Assembly: GCA_013815405.1 (NCBI GenBank) | Contig: JACDGF010000046.1 | Coordinates: 1 to 9,847, forward strand | Length of the DNA: 9,847 bases | Direction of reading: 5' to 3' | From: Caulobacteraceae bacterium | GTDB lineage: Bacteria; Pseudomonadota; Alphaproteobacteria; Caulobacterales; Caulobacteraceae | In this document: piece by piece, positions 1 through 7,461 of the stretch | How the letters are laid out: each line of letters begins with the position of its first letter | Position numbering within the stretch: position 1 is the first letter of the stretch | Notes under the pieces: generated by a model | What the model was told of the DNA's origin: nothing | What the model saw: the letters and a program-made list of their open reading frames with translations, nothing else | Databases searched by the model: none | Program-made: the position numbers and the translations under genes

Positions 1-178
1 CCGGCGCCGGCCCTTCGTCGCCGAGGCTCGGCCGATCGACAAAGGTGATCGGCGCCGAAGGTCCGACCATCGGCGGGACCGCCGGCGCCCCACGGGGCGC
101 GGTCGGGATCGCCTCCTGGGCCCGCGCGCCGGCCGCCCCGAGCAGGGCGGCCAGGGCGATGGAAACGGCGCGGCGCAT
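1..178 (-). CDS. Exported hypothetical protein, N-terminal fragment (runs off left edge)
   Basis: Reading the minus strand from an ATG at 178 gives an open frame of 59 codons to the window edge. The protein starts MRRAVSIALAALLGAAGARA, a textbook signal peptide: two arginines, an Ala/Leu-rich core, and an A-R-A site before Q-E-A, so cleavage is expected near residue 20. The mature start is rich in proline, alanine and glycine and shows no recognisable domain. A strong Shine-Dalgarno (AGGAGG on the minus strand, 185-190) lies 6 nt before the ATG and fixes the start. The gene diverges from putA with about 165 nt between the two starts. Secretion to the periplasm or envelope is a confident inference; the function is unknown because the rest of the gene lies outside the window. 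Confidence 0.75.
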   Translation of the reverse strand, partial: MRRAVSIALAALLGAAGARAQEAIPTAPRGAPAVPPMVGPSAPITFVDRPSLGDEGPAP

Positions 179-343
179 CTTTGGCCTCCTTGCGGATTCG
201 AAGATAGTCTGGACCGGCGGCGCGGCCAAATTGCGCCCATGGCGCCGGAGCCGCAAGCTTGGGCCATCCCTGGTTAAAATCACGACGCGTCCGTGCGATG
301 ATCGGCGGACGCCGGCCCCATCCCCACCTGGAACCCGCCACCC

Positions 344-3300
344 TTGCCCAACCACACCATGCTGGCCCAAGCGCGCCGCGCCATCGCGCCCCTCTACCGG
401 GTTTCCGAACCGCGGGCCCTGGCGGCCCTGGCCGATCACGCGCGGCTCTCGCCCAAGGCCCGGGACCGGGTGGTCATCCGGGCCTCGAGCCTGCTGGCGG
501 AGCTGCGCGCGCCGGGCCGGGCCAGCTGGATCGACCGGTTCCTGCGGGAATACAGCCTCTCCAGCGAGGAGGGCGCGGCCCTGCTCGGGCTGGCGGAGGC
601 CTATCTGCGGGTGCCCGATTCCGGGACGGCGGACGCGCTCATCCGCGACAAGCTGGGCCAGGGGGACTGGCGCGCGAACCTGGGGTCGGCGGAGTCGCTG
701 GTGGTCAACGGCGCCACCCTGGGCCTGGTCCTGGCCCAGGCCCTGACCGAGGCCTCGGGCGACGCTGGGACCCTGCGGTCGGTGGTGGCGCGCCTGGGGG
801 TGCCGGCGATCCGCGCCGCCGTGGCCGGGGGCATGCAGCGGATGGGCGAGGCCTTCGTCCTGGGCCGCGACATCGGCGAAGCCCTGCGCCGCGCCGATCG
901 GGGCCCCAAACGCGCGTTCCGCCATTCCTTCGACATGCTGGGCGAGGCGGCCAGGACCGCGGCGGACGCCGAGGATTATTTCGAGGCCTATCTGGCGGCG
1001 ATCCGATCGGTCGGCGAAGCCGCCGAGGCGGGCGCCGACGTCTTCGCCCGCGACAGCGTGTCGGTAAAGCTTTCGGCCCTGCATCCGAGGTACGAGCCGT
1101 TCCAGGCGCGCCGCGCCGTGCCCGAGCTCACCGCCCGGCTGGTGGAACTCTGCCGGGTCGCCCAGGCCGGCGGCGTGGGCCTCACCGTGGACGCCGAGGA
1201 GAGCGAGCGGCTGGAAATGTCCCTCGACATCATCGAGGGCGCCGCGCGCGATCCCAGCCTCGCCGGCTGGGACGGCTTGGGCCTGGCCGTGCAGGCCTAT
1301 CAGCGCCGCGCCCCGGCGGTGATCGACTGGGCCGCCGCCCTGGCGGGCGCCACCGGCCGGCGGCTGATGGTGCGCCTGGTCAAGGGCGCTTACTGGGACA
1401 GCGAGATCAAGCGCGCTCAGGAGCGGGGCCTTGCCGACTATCCGGTGTTCACCCGCAAGTCGGCCACCGACGTCAGCTACATGGCCTGCGCCACGGCCAT
1501 GCTGGAGCAGGAGCGCCTGTTTCCCGCCTTCGCCACCCACAACGCGCTGACCGTGGCCACGGTGCTGGAATGGGCCGGCGCGCGACGCGACTTCGAGTTC
1601 CAGCGCCTGCACGGCATGGGCGACGGGCTCTATGAGGGCCTGATGGAGTCCAAGGGCGTGGCGGTGCGCATCTACGCCCCGGTGGGGGGCTATCGCGACC
1701 TCCTGGCCTACCTCGTGCGCCGCCTGCTGGAAAACGGGGCCAACACCAGCTTCGTCCACCAGATCGCCGACCGCGACGTGCGCGACGAGGACCTTCTGGC
1801 CGATCCGGTGGCCGAGGCCGAAGCCGCCGGCCTGTCGGCTCATCCGGCGATCGTCAATCCCGCCGACCTGTTCGCCCCCGAACGACGCAATTCGGCGGGC
1901 ATCGATCTGTCCGACGCCGGAGTGGTGCGGGATTTGCTGGCCGGGATGAAGACAGCCTGGGCCTCGCGTCCGACGGCGGCCCCCCTGATCGGCGGGCGCG
2001 AAGCTGATGGCGAGGGCGAGCCGGTTTTTGACCCGGCGGATCGCGAGCGGGCGGTCGGACGGGTGGCTCTGGCGGGGGCGTCCGACGTGGAGCGCGCCGT
2101 CGGCCTGGCTTCCCGGGCGCAGGGGGCGTGGAACGCGCGCCCGGCGGAAGAGCGCGCCACGATCCTCGAGCGCCTGGCCGATCTTCTGGAGCGGGATCGC
2201 GCCGTCTTGATGGCCCTGGCGGTGCGCGAAGCGGGCAAGACCCTGGCCGACGCCCTGGGCGAGGTGCGCGAGGCGGTGGATTTCTGCCGCTACTACGCCG
2301 CCCAGGCGAGGCGGGTGTGCGTTCCCCTGACCTTGCCCGGACCCACCGGCGAACTCAATGAACTGACCCTTTCGGGGCGCGGCGTCTTCGCCTGCGTCAG
2401 CCCGTGGAATTTCCCGCTGGCCATCTTCCTCGGTCAGATCAGCGCGGCCCTGGCCGCCGGCAACGCGGTGGTCGCCAAGCCCGCGCCCCAGACTCCGCTG
2501 ATCGCCGCCGCCGCGCTCCGCTTGGCCCTCGAGGCCGGTGTGCCAGGAGACGTGTTGCACCTCGTGCCAGGAGGCCCGGAGATCGGCGCCGCCCTGGTGG
2601 CCGACCCCAGGGTCGTGGGCGTCGCCTTCACCGGCTCCACCGCCAGCGCCCGCCGCATCGCCAAGGCCCTGCTGGAAGACGAGTCGCGCCCCCTGGTTCC
2701 CCTGATCGCCGAGACCGGCGGGATCAACGCCATGCTGGTGGATTCCACCGCTCTGCCCGAACAGGTGGTGGGGGACGTCATCACCTCGGCGTTCCTGAGC
2801 GCCGGGCAGCGCTGTTCGGCCCTGCGCCTGCTGTGCCTGCACGAGGATATCGCGCCGGCCACCCTGCGAATGCTCGTCGGGGCCATGGCCGAGTTGGTCA
2901 TCGGCGACCCGGCCGATCCGGCGACCGACGTCGGGCCGGCGATCGACGCCGCCGCCAAGGCCCGGATCGAGGCCCACGTCGAGCGCTGGAAGGACAGGGT
3001 GATCTACGCCTGCCCCCTTCCGCCCGGCCTGGAGGGGGGTTCGTTCGTCGCCCCCACTGTCATCGCCCTGGACGCGGTCGCCCACCTGGAGGCGGAGGTG
3101 TTCGGGCCGATCCTGCACGTCGTCACCTGGAAGGCCGGCGCCCTGGAGCAGACTGTCGACGAGGTCATGGCGTCGCGCTATGGCCTGACCCTGGGCGTCC
3201 ACAGCCGGATCCGCGCGGCGGCGCGGGCGGTGCGCGACCGGGCCAAGGTCGGTAACCTCTATGTCAACCGCTCGATGATCGGCGCCGTGGTCGGGGTCCA

Positions 3301-3445
3301 GCCCTTCGGCGGCGAGGGCCTGTCGGGCACCGGCCCCAAGGCCGGCGGCCCGCACTATCTGCCGCGCTTCTGCGTCGAGCGCACCTGGACCGTCGACACC
3401 ACCTCCGCCGGCGGCAACGCCAGCCTGCTCAGCCTGGAGGGGTGA
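344..3445 (+). CDS. putA: Bifunctional proline dehydrogenase / L-glutamate gamma-semialdehyde dehydrogenase PutA (short form)
   Basis: PutA oxidises L-proline to P5C with FAD, passing electrons to the quinone pool, then oxidises glutamate semialdehyde to glutamate with NAD+. Counting from the TTG at 344 (1033 aa), the PRODH barrel (about 200-480) carries DAEESERLEMSL at 283, RLVKGAYWDSEIKRAQ with Lys347, and YLVRRLLENGANTSF, whose Arg459/Arg460 match the proline-binding pair of E. coli PutA. The aldehyde dehydrogenase domain (about 545-1010) has SPWNFP with Asn689, FTGST near 762, Glu790 in AETGG, and catalytic Cys824 in GQRCSALR. All key residues are present. The protein begins directly with the PRODH arm, lacks the ribbon-helix-helix DNA-binding domain and ends soon after the ALDH domain, so it is a short type A PutA that cannot repress its own gene. 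The start is uncertain: ATG at 359 gives 1028 aa, and neither start has a good Shine-Dalgarno. An in-frame TGA at 299 limits upstream extension. An AT-rich stretch at 274-281 is a weak -10 candidate. The 3' end overlaps the convergent MFS gene by 17 nt. Confidence 0.97.
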   Translation: MPNHTMLAQARRAIAPLYRVSEPRALAALADHARLSPKARDRVVIRASSLLAELRAPGRASWIDRFLREYSLSSEEGAALLGLAEAYLRVPDSGTADALIRDKLGQGDWRANLGSAESLVVNGATLGLVLAQALTEASGDAGTLRSVVARLGVPAIRAAVAGGMQRMGEAFVLGRDIGEALRRADRGPKRAFRHSFDMLGEAARTAADAEDYFEAYLAAIRSVGEAAEAGADVFARDSVSVKLSALHPRYEPFQARRAVPELTARLVELCRVAQAGGVGLTVDAEESERLEMSLDIIEGAARDPSLAGWDGLGLAVQAYQRRAPAVIDWAAALAGATGRRLMVRLVKGAYWDSEIKRAQERGLADYPVFTRKSATDVSYMACATAMLEQERLFPAFATHNALTVATVLEWAGARRDFEFQRLHGMGDGLYEGLMESKGVAVRIYAPVGGYRDLLAYLVRRLLENGANTSFVHQIADRDVRDEDLLADPVAEAEAAGLSAHPAIVNPADLFAPERRNSAGIDLSDAGVVRDLLAGMKTAWASRPTAAPLIGGREADGEGEPVFDPADRERAVGRVALAGASDVERAVGLASRAQGAWNARPAEERATILERLADLLERDRAVLMALAVREAGKTLADALGEVREAVDFCRYYAAQARRVCVPLTLPGPTGELNELTLSGRGVFACVSPWNFPLAIFLGQISAALAAGNAVVAKPAPQTPLIAAAALRLALEAGVPGDVLHLVPGGPEIGAALVADPRVVGVAFTGSTASARRIAKALLEDESRPLVPLIAETGGINAMLVDSTALPEQVVGDVITSAFLSAGQRCSALRLLCLHEDIAPATLRMLVGAMAELVIGDPADPATDVGPAIDAAAKARIEAHVERWKDRVIYACPLPPGLEGGSFVAPTVIALDAVAHLEAEVFGPILHVVTWKAGALEQTVDEVMASRYGLTLGVHSRIRAAARAVRDRAKVGNLYVNRSMIGAVVGVQPFGGEGLSGTGPKAGGPHYLPRFCVERTWTVDTTSAGGNASLLSLEG

Positions 3446-4745
3446 GGGCGGCGGAGCCACCACGCTTGTCTGGCGCGTCGCCGCCCTTCCTTGGCGGTCG
3501 CATCAGGCCGGCGGCGACGAATACCACCGCGATCACGCCGGCGTAGAGTTGAAAGGTCGTTCCGAAGCCTCCCGTCCGGTCGCGCAGGAACCCTCCCAAG
3601 GTGGGGCCGAGGGCGGAGACCGTCCCCACCAGGCAGGTCAGGGAAAAGATCTCCAGGTTGTGTTTGCGGCCGTAGTAGTTGAGCAGGAGCATGGTGACGG
3701 CCAGGGCGGTCAGGCCAAAGCCGAGGCCGCTTCCGACGGCGTAGAGCAGCATCATCGGGTAACCGTCGGCGATGCTGAGCGCGAGCGCGCCCGCCGACAG
3801 GGCCGCGAGGGCGAAAACGAGGATGTAGCGGGGATCGAAGCGGTCGCCGAGAAGGCCGCCGACGGCGCGGCCGCCGGTCTGAACCAACGCTTCCAGGCTC
3901 AACATGGCGCCGGCCACCGTGGTGGTGATACCCCGCTCGGTCAGATGCGCAACCGACAGGCTGGAGACCGTCACCCCCATCAGCAGATGGCCGAAGTAGG
4001 CCATCAGCAGGATATAGTATTGCGGCGTGCGCACGGCGTCGCGGAGGCTCCAGGCCGCCGCCGTGCGCCAGACGTTCCCGCGCGCGGGACCGGCCACCTC
4101 GGCGAGCGTCTCCTTGTCGGTCCGATCAGCCGCGCGGGCGAGCCACGCCGGTCCTCCCGCGATCGCGGCGCATGCGGCGCCGATGAGCAGGGCCCCGGCC
4201 ATCTGGATCCTCCAGAGCAGGCGCCAATCGTCATGGAAGCCGTGCATGACCCCCAGCACCATCCAGGGTCCGGCGACCCCGCCCAGGGCGCTGCAGGCGA
4301 AATAGACGCTGAACGGCATTCCGCGCCGAGGGAAGACGGCGGCGATCACATGAGTCCCGGGGATCAGGGCCACCATCTGATAGCCCACCCCGCATAGAGC
4401 CGATCCGAGGAAGTAGAGCGCCAGGCCATGAACCATGCTCCAGCAGGCGAACCCCCCCATCATCACCGCGGCGCCCAAAAGAAGGGTGGCGCGGACGCCG
4501 AAGCGGCGAATGAGCAACGCCGGGAAATAGGAGGACGAGCCGACCGCGGCGCCCAGGACGGTGAACCCGAAGCCCGCCTCCACCCAGCTCCAGCCCTGGT
4601 CGCGGACCATGTCGGGCAGGACGACGCCCAGCGCATAGAAGGTCGAGGCGTTGATGAGGAATCCGGCCAGACTGAAGACCGCGAGCAGAACCCAGGGGCG
4701 CCAAGCCGCGCCCGAACGGTGCTGGGGGCGCAGGGGGTGGGTCAC
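3429..4745 (-). CDS. Major facilitator superfamily transporter, MCT/OFA-like
   Basis: The 438-aa product has 12 hydrophobic segments, the normal MFS number, and acts in the inner membrane. Segment 1 (about 18-43) is followed by the 2-3 loop with RRFGVRA (80-86), the degenerate N-half motif A. A polar central loop covers about 202-235. The C half repeats motif A clearly as GGLLGDRFDPR (296-306), and a conserved-looking run around 355-400 includes LNYYGRKHNLEIFS. The overall pattern resembles monocarboxylate/oxalate-type (MCT/OFA) permeases. The start is GTG at 4745, 12 nt after the stop of the TonB-dependent receptor, with no strong ribosome site, so translational coupling is likely. The pairing suggests this permease carries the receptor's ligand on across the inner membrane, as RhtX and FptX do for siderophores. 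That role and the substrate are inferred. The tail overlaps putA by 17 nt. Confidence 0.9.
   Translation of the reverse strand: MTHPLRPQHRSGAAWRPWVLLAVFSLAGFLINASTFYALGVVLPDMVRDQGWSWVEAGFGFTVLGAAVGSSSYFPALLIRRFGVRATLLLGAAVMMGGFACWSMVHGLALYFLGSALCGVGYQMVALIPGTHVIAAVFPRRGMPFSVYFACSALGGVAGPWMVLGVMHGFHDDWRLLWRIQMAGALLIGAACAAIAGGPAWLARAADRTDKETLAEVAGPARGNVWRTAAAWSLRDAVRTPQYYILLMAYFGHLLMGVTVSSLSVAHLTERGITTTVAGAMLSLEALVQTGGRAVGGLLGDRFDPRYILVFALAALSAGALALSIADGYPMMLLYAVGSGLGFGLTALAVTMLLLNYYGRKHNLEIFSLTCLVGTVSALGPTLGGFLRDRTGGFGTTFQLYAGVIAVVFVAAGLMRPPRKGGDAPDKRGGSAALTPPG
3445..3487 (+). terminator. Candidate putA terminator hairpin inside the MFS 3' end
   Basis: A perfect 9-bp inverted repeat, AGGGCGGCG (3445-3453) and CGCCGCCCT (3479-3487), begins at the last base of the putA stop codon. 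The 25-nt loop holds a second small stem, GCCA (3456-3459) with TGGC (3471-3474). A pyrimidine-rich, only partly T-rich stretch (TCCTT) follows, so intrinsic termination would be weak. The hairpin lies in the last coding codons of the opposing MFS gene. Its placement suits a putA terminator, but termination activity is inferred. Confidence 0.45.
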
Positions 4746-4757
4746 TTGTTGCGCTAC

Positions 4758-7178
4758 CTAGAACCGCCGCTTGATGGTCAGGCGCCATTCGCGCCCGCGA
4801 CCGGGCAGGACGCCTATATCAGCGATCACCCCCTGGTCGGGCGTGAAGTAGAGCTTGTCGAACAGGTTGTCGATGTTGAGGGTGATGTCATAGGGCCCCC
4901 TCTCGAAGAACAGCGACATATTGACCAGTTCATAGGCCGGGTAGGTCACCGCCACGGGGGTGATCCCCGAGGTCTTGGACGCATAGGTCACCCCGGCCGT
5001 CGCGCCCCACCGCCCCCACGGATGGTCGTCGCTGCTGTAGGTCGCGAACAGGCTGGAGACGGCGTGGGGAACCAGGCTGTAGCTGTAGTTGCCGGGCTTC
5101 CCGCCCCATTGCGAAAAATCGAAAGTGAGGAAGGCCCCACCGTAGCCGTTGATCCCCGCCGTGCCGGTGTCCGCCGGGGGGATATAGTAGACACTCTTGT
5201 CAGGGCCGATCACCTCGGTGTGCTGGAAATCGCCCACCAGGGTGAAGCTGAGATTGTTGGTGGCCAGATAGCGGAACTCATATTCGAACCCCTTGCCGAC
5301 GGTCGGCTGGACGATGCTGTTGAGGCCACTCAGCTGGGTGCGGGTCTGGCGATAGATGTCCAGCGACCCGATCAGGGTCTTGTTCAGGAGCTGGAATTTC
5401 ACCCCTGCCTCGGCGAGGGTCGAATTGGAGACGAAAGCGCCGCCTTGGATATTGGCGGGCCTGATGTCGCCGGCCTGTTCGATCTCCAGGGCCGCCGAGC
5501 GGTCGTAGGTGACGTAGGGCATGAAGCCCCAGGGCAGTTTGTAACTTGCGCTGGCGGTGTAGGTCCACTTGTCCTGAGCGCCGGAAACCTCCAGAGGGGT
5601 TTCGAACGAAAAGATGCCGGTATCCTGGGAGGTGGCGGTGTAGTGGTCGTACCGGCCCCCCAGGATCAGATTGAGCCGCCCGCCGATGGTGATATCGCTG
5701 GTCTCGAACACGCCGATATCGTTCCAGCGGCTGTGGACATCGATCTCCCAGTCCAATCCGCCCGGGGAGTGGTTGAACGGCGAATCGAAGACGTCGGTGG
5801 GTGTGGGGCCGAACGAAAGGTCGCGCCGGTCCAGGGAGATCAGGCCGCTGTTGAAGGTCTCCTTCTTTTCGCCCCGGTAGTATCGATCCGCCGCGCCGAG
5901 GAGATTGTTGGAGGTGATCAGCCCGCCCGGCGCATTGACCGGCAAGGTCAGGCTCAGCCGAGTCTCTTCGGTCCAGGCGCGATACTCGGCCGGAAATCCA
6001 TAGCTGACGAAGCGCGCGTTGCTCAGGCGGTCATAGAACTGCTGAAGCTTGATCGTACGATTTGCCCCGAGATCCTTGACGATGTCGAGATAAGCGGTGT
6101 CGGTGGTGGTGTTGGAGAAGTCGGCGCGGCTGACGAACACCGTGCGCGGATCGAGCTTGGTCGTTCCCACGCCGGTGTCGAGTACGAAGCGCGGATCGAT
6201 ATCCAGCGGAAAGCCGAAGTAGGCCTTGTAGAGCGACGTGCCGATTGGATAGGTTCCGCCTAGGCTGATCTCGGTGGGCTCCAACCGCCCGTCGTGGTTG
6301 GAGTCGACAAGAACGGTGTTGCGTCCGGTGATATAGGTCTGATGGTCGATCAGATCCTGGGTGACGCGGTTCCAGCCGGGGGTCTGCACATCGCCGGTGG
6401 AGTTGTAGATCATTCCCCCAAAGGCGGTGCTCCAGCCGCCGCCCAGGTCGAAGTCCACCGACACCTCGCCGAGCTCATGGGCCGGGTGGATACCGCGGTA
6501 GAAGCTGCCGGAATCCTCCACCTCGCCATAGGCGTAGACGCCGCCGCGCACCGCTCCCAAGTTGAGGGGAACACCGAACTGGCCGGTGGCGAGCTTCTTG
6601 TCGTAGCCGCCGCCTGTGAGGCTGATCTCGCCGACGGGGTGGGTGAGATAGGCGCCCGAGTCCTGGGCGGTCTTGGGGATGAAATTGACCCGCCCGCCGA
6701 CCTTGCCGGGGCCGAAGATCGGGGAGGGCGGGCCGCGCACGATCTGCAGTTCCGCCGCGTCGCCGACCGGGGTCGAATAGGTGCCCCGGTTCTCGATCCG
6801 CTTGAAACCACGGAAGTAGTTTTCCGCCAGGGTGCCGCGGATCTCCACCGACCCGGCGACGCCGAAGAAGCTGGCGGTATAGGTCCCCGGCGAGACGGCG
6901 GTCAGCTTGTCCAGGGTCAGGATGCCGTAGCGGTCCAGGGTGGTGTCGCTGACGAAGCTGGCGGAACGCGGCGTCTCGATCAGCGGCTTGTCCAGCCCGA
7001 ACACGACACCCGTGGGCCGGCGCTCTAGCAGCCCGACCTTGTCGGCGGTGACCACGACCTCGCCGACCGTCACGGTTTCCTCGACGGCAGTCCGGGCGAC
7101 GGCGGTGTGCGCCGAGCCCGCGAACACAATCCCGGCGCAAAACGCCGCACCGGAAATGGGACGACGACGTTTCGACAT
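4758..7178 (-). CDS. TonB-dependent outer-membrane receptor (siderophore-receptor type)
   Basis: The 806-aa protein is an outer-membrane gated channel driven by TonB-ExbB-ExbD. A signal peptide (residues 1-28, basic start, core AAFCAGIVFAG, cut probably after TAVA) precedes a likely TonB box, VTVGEVVVTA (36-45). The plug (about 65-170) has ETPRSASFVSDTTLDRYG, NYFRGFKRIENRG, and ELQIVRGPPSPIFGPG followed by GGRVNFIPKT, the FhuA/FpvA-like pattern. The rest is beta-barrel ending in LTIKRRF with a terminal Phe. A DxNxDGxLxxxE loop at 292-303 is unusual. The open frame extends 98 codons further upstream, but the ATG at 7178 is chosen because it has a signal peptide and GGGAGGG 4 nt before it; the extension is charged, low in hydrophobicity and overlaps the permease gene. 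The MFS gene follows 12 nt after the stop. I found no convincing Fur box upstream, so iron control is not shown. Ligand unknown. Confidence 0.94.
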   Translation of the reverse strand: MSKRRRPISGAAFCAGIVFAGSAHTAVARTAVEETVTVGEVVVTADKVGLLERRPTGVVFGLDKPLIETPRSASFVSDTTLDRYGILTLDKLTAVSPGTYTASFFGVAGSVEIRGTLAENYFRGFKRIENRGTYSTPVGDAAELQIVRGPPSPIFGPGKVGGRVNFIPKTAQDSGAYLTHPVGEISLTGGGYDKKLATGQFGVPLNLGAVRGGVYAYGEVEDSGSFYRGIHPAHELGEVSVDFDLGGGWSTAFGGMIYNSTGDVQTPGWNRVTQDLIDHQTYITGRNTVLVDSNHDGRLEPTEISLGGTYPIGTSLYKAYFGFPLDIDPRFVLDTGVGTTKLDPRTVFVSRADFSNTTTDTAYLDIVKDLGANRTIKLQQFYDRLSNARFVSYGFPAEYRAWTEETRLSLTLPVNAPGGLITSNNLLGAADRYYRGEKKETFNSGLISLDRRDLSFGPTPTDVFDSPFNHSPGGLDWEIDVHSRWNDIGVFETSDITIGGRLNLILGGRYDHYTATSQDTGIFSFETPLEVSGAQDKWTYTASASYKLPWGFMPYVTYDRSAALEIEQAGDIRPANIQGGAFVSNSTLAEAGVKFQLLNKTLIGSLDIYRQTRTQLSGLNSIVQPTVGKGFEYEFRYLATNNLSFTLVGDFQHTEVIGPDKSVYYIPPADTGTAGINGYGGAFLTFDFSQWGGKPGNYSYSLVPHAVSSLFATYSSDDHPWGRWGATAGVTYASKTSGITPVAVTYPAYELVNMSLFFERGPYDITLNIDNLFDKLYFTPDQGVIADIGVLPGRGREWRLTIKRRF

Positions 7179-7182
7179 TGGG

Positions 7183-7189
7183 CCCTCCC
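7183..7189 (-). promoter_or_regulatory. Ribosome binding site that fixes the TonB receptor start
   Basis: GGGAGGG on the minus strand lies 4 nt before the ATG at 7178. Together with the signal peptide right after that ATG, it rules for the 806-aa start over the 904-aa open frame starting at 7472. Confidence 0.75.
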
Positions 7190-7409
7190 AAAACGCCGCG
7201 AGCCGCCCCTCGATCGTGGTCTCGACGTCGGGGTTTCGCGTTCGCGCCGACCGACACGACGACGAAAGCGCCCGCCGGCTCTGCTCGTCGACGCGGATAG
7301 GTTTGGCCCTTTCTAAGTCTCGGGGAGGTCCATGCCTCGCCTGCCCCCCGGGAAGGCAACGCCGCGGCGATGAGGTTTCGGGCGGCGCGTTCAAGTTTTT
7401 TCCTGGTGA

Positions 7410-7451
7410 GGCGGCGCAAAGAGCGGAGCCGCGGACCCTTTCGGCGCCGCC
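7410..7451 (-). terminator. Hairpin after the GabP-like permease gene
   Basis: Inverted arms GGCGGCGC (7410-7417) and GCGCCGCC (7444-7451) extend inward with AAAG (7418-7421) and CTTT (7438-7441) across a 2-nt bulge. The structure begins 10 nt after the permease stop codon and could end its transcript before the receptor gene. No T-run follows on the minus strand (it is A-rich there), so this is not a classic intrinsic terminator. The remainder of the roughly 280-nt gap to the receptor start shows no gene and no promoter that I can defend. Confidence 0.35.
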
Positions 7452-7461
7452 TTCAGAATCC

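Noticed and set aside
274..281. TTAAAATC as a putA -10 box
   Set aside because: It is a partial match to the Caulobacter-type -10, but no -35 box lies at acceptable spacing, so it is mentioned only in the putA entry.
259..1635. A 458-codon open frame overlapping the first part of putA on the same strand
   Set aside because: It is rich in Arg, Gly and Pro with no domain, and the PutA frame over the same bases carries intact catalytic motifs.
2539..2576. Direct repeat of GTGCCAGGAG within putA
   Set aside because: Both copies encode Val/Leu-Pro-Gly turns of the aldehyde dehydrogenase domain; two short copies inside a conserved coding region need no other explanation.
4452..4458. Run of seven Cs (Gs in the coding strand) in the MFS gene as a possible second slippage site
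   Set aside because: The reading frame continues correctly through it and the run is not long for this base composition.
4428..6263. A 611-codon open frame on the plus strand, antisense to the MFS and receptor genes
   Set aside because: It lies opposite two well-supported genes, has no recognisable domain, and its Gly/Asp/Val/Ala-rich make-up is typical of antisense frames in GC-rich DNA.
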